DNA of 23,952 nucleotides from Candidatus Thorarchaeota archaeon (lineage in GTDB: Archaea; Asgardarchaeota; Thorarchaeia; Thorarchaeales; Thorarchaeaceae), in NCBI GenBank assembly GCA_018238825.1, contig JABCSP010000007.1:1-23952 (forward strand), in the 5' to 3' direction. The notes under the pieces were generated by a model that worked only from the letters and a program-made list of their open reading frames with translations, had not been told where the DNA came from and searched no databases. A program made the position numbers and the translations under genes. Below are positions 23,538 to 23,952 of the stretch, piece after piece; position 1 is the stretch's first letter, and each line of letters starts with the position of its first letter.

Positions 23538-23952
23538 GATTTTACTCCTTTTAGACTTCATTATAAGATTCGCCCGCAATTAATACTTTCGTGCATCCAG
23601 TCCTTTGGTTGTGTGGGGTGCTGTCTCGCGTAAAGACCGTACTCGCTGTCCGGGTCTTTGCGCCGGGCAGTCCCTCGGGCGTTGCATGTCCGCCAGCCGC
23701 AATCTCGCCCGGATACTGATTGATCTGTTCGTGATTGATCACTCCTGCTGGTGCTTGTGTGGCTCTGGGTTCGTGTGGCGATTCCTGGGTTCGAATGCGG
23801 CGGGCGGGGTGCTGGTTGGATTGTGGCAGGGGCTGGTGGGATCGCCACGGCTTTCTCATAAAACCCAAGACCTCACAAAGTTCTCTCCACTGGTCGTGAC
23901 ACGACTTATTAAGACCATTCTCTAAAATTCTCCGGAACATCCCGAAATGGGG
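23538..23952. other. Terminal stretch without a supported gene
   Basis: On both strands the open frames here are proline/arginine-rich and lack any recognisable domain or ribosome binding site. A TATA-like CTTATAATG (minus strand, 23560-23568) could serve the antitoxin gene. A T-loop-like GGTTCGAAT near 23790 lacks a pairing stem, so no tRNA is called. Confidence 0.4.

Noticed and set aside
23780..23810. GGTTCGAAT resembling a tRNA T-loop
   Set aside because: Flanking bases (CTGGG and GCGGC) do not pair and no acceptor stem is found on either side.
23551..23940. Minus- and plus-strand frames of 95-129 codons at the right edge
   Set aside because: Proline/arginine-rich translations in several overlapping frames are typical of GC-rich noncoding DNA, and no domain is recognised.

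Overview
The window reads as archaeal chromosome. Evidence: digeranylgeranylglycerol-lipid reductase, Alba, TruD, Pth2, an archaeal beta-CASP ribonuclease, ribosomal proteins eL38 and eL40, and a tRNA with bulge-helix-bulge introns. Because eL38 is confined to TACK/Asgard archaea and eukaryotes, I favour an Asgard-type host (Thorarchaeia-like is only a guess). No sequence search was possible, so all names rest on motifs read by eye.

Left block (1-7504): a divergent pair that looks like an accessory or mobile module. On the minus strand one uninterrupted reading frame of at least 1,726 codons runs off the left edge. I translated it codon by codon. It carries a RecB-like PD-(D/E)XK nuclease signature, then a RecA/KaiC-like domain with an eroded P-loop, a lysine-rich linker and an acidic region. 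Facing away from it is a 714-residue TnpB/Cas12-like RuvC nuclease with an intact catalytic triad and zinc finger, but an N-terminal half much longer than in TnpB. They share a 172-bp promoter region. No TnpA and no CRISPR array were seen. This pair is the best candidate for an undescribed system.

Middle block (7515 to about 20,890): dense housekeeping genes for lipid synthesis (GGR), translation quality control (Pth2), tRNA modification (TruD), a KH/zinc protein, Alba, RNA processing (aCPSF2-like), an eL40 / tRNA-Val(CAC) / eL38 cluster, succinyl-CoA synthetase (sucC-sucD), a Ski2/Hel308-like helicase relative that has lost its ATPase motifs and gained a SWIM zinc finger, a PAC2 protein, and a cytosine deaminase / NOP2-type methyltransferase / NIP7-like run. 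The tRNA-Val gene is split by two introns, one at 37/38 and one inside the T-loop, and each folds into a 3-4-3 bulge-helix-bulge.

Right block (about 20,890-23,952): base composition becomes visibly more GC-rich and gene density drops. The switch falls inside a reading frame whose first ~84 residues are the N-terminus of prolyl-tRNA synthetase and whose remainder is a cytosine deaminase. Beyond it lie a staphylococcal-nuclease-like protein and toxin-antitoxin remnants, including a toxin gene with an internal deletion. Either a foreign segment recombined in or the contig is chimeric, with a methanogen-like source for the right end.
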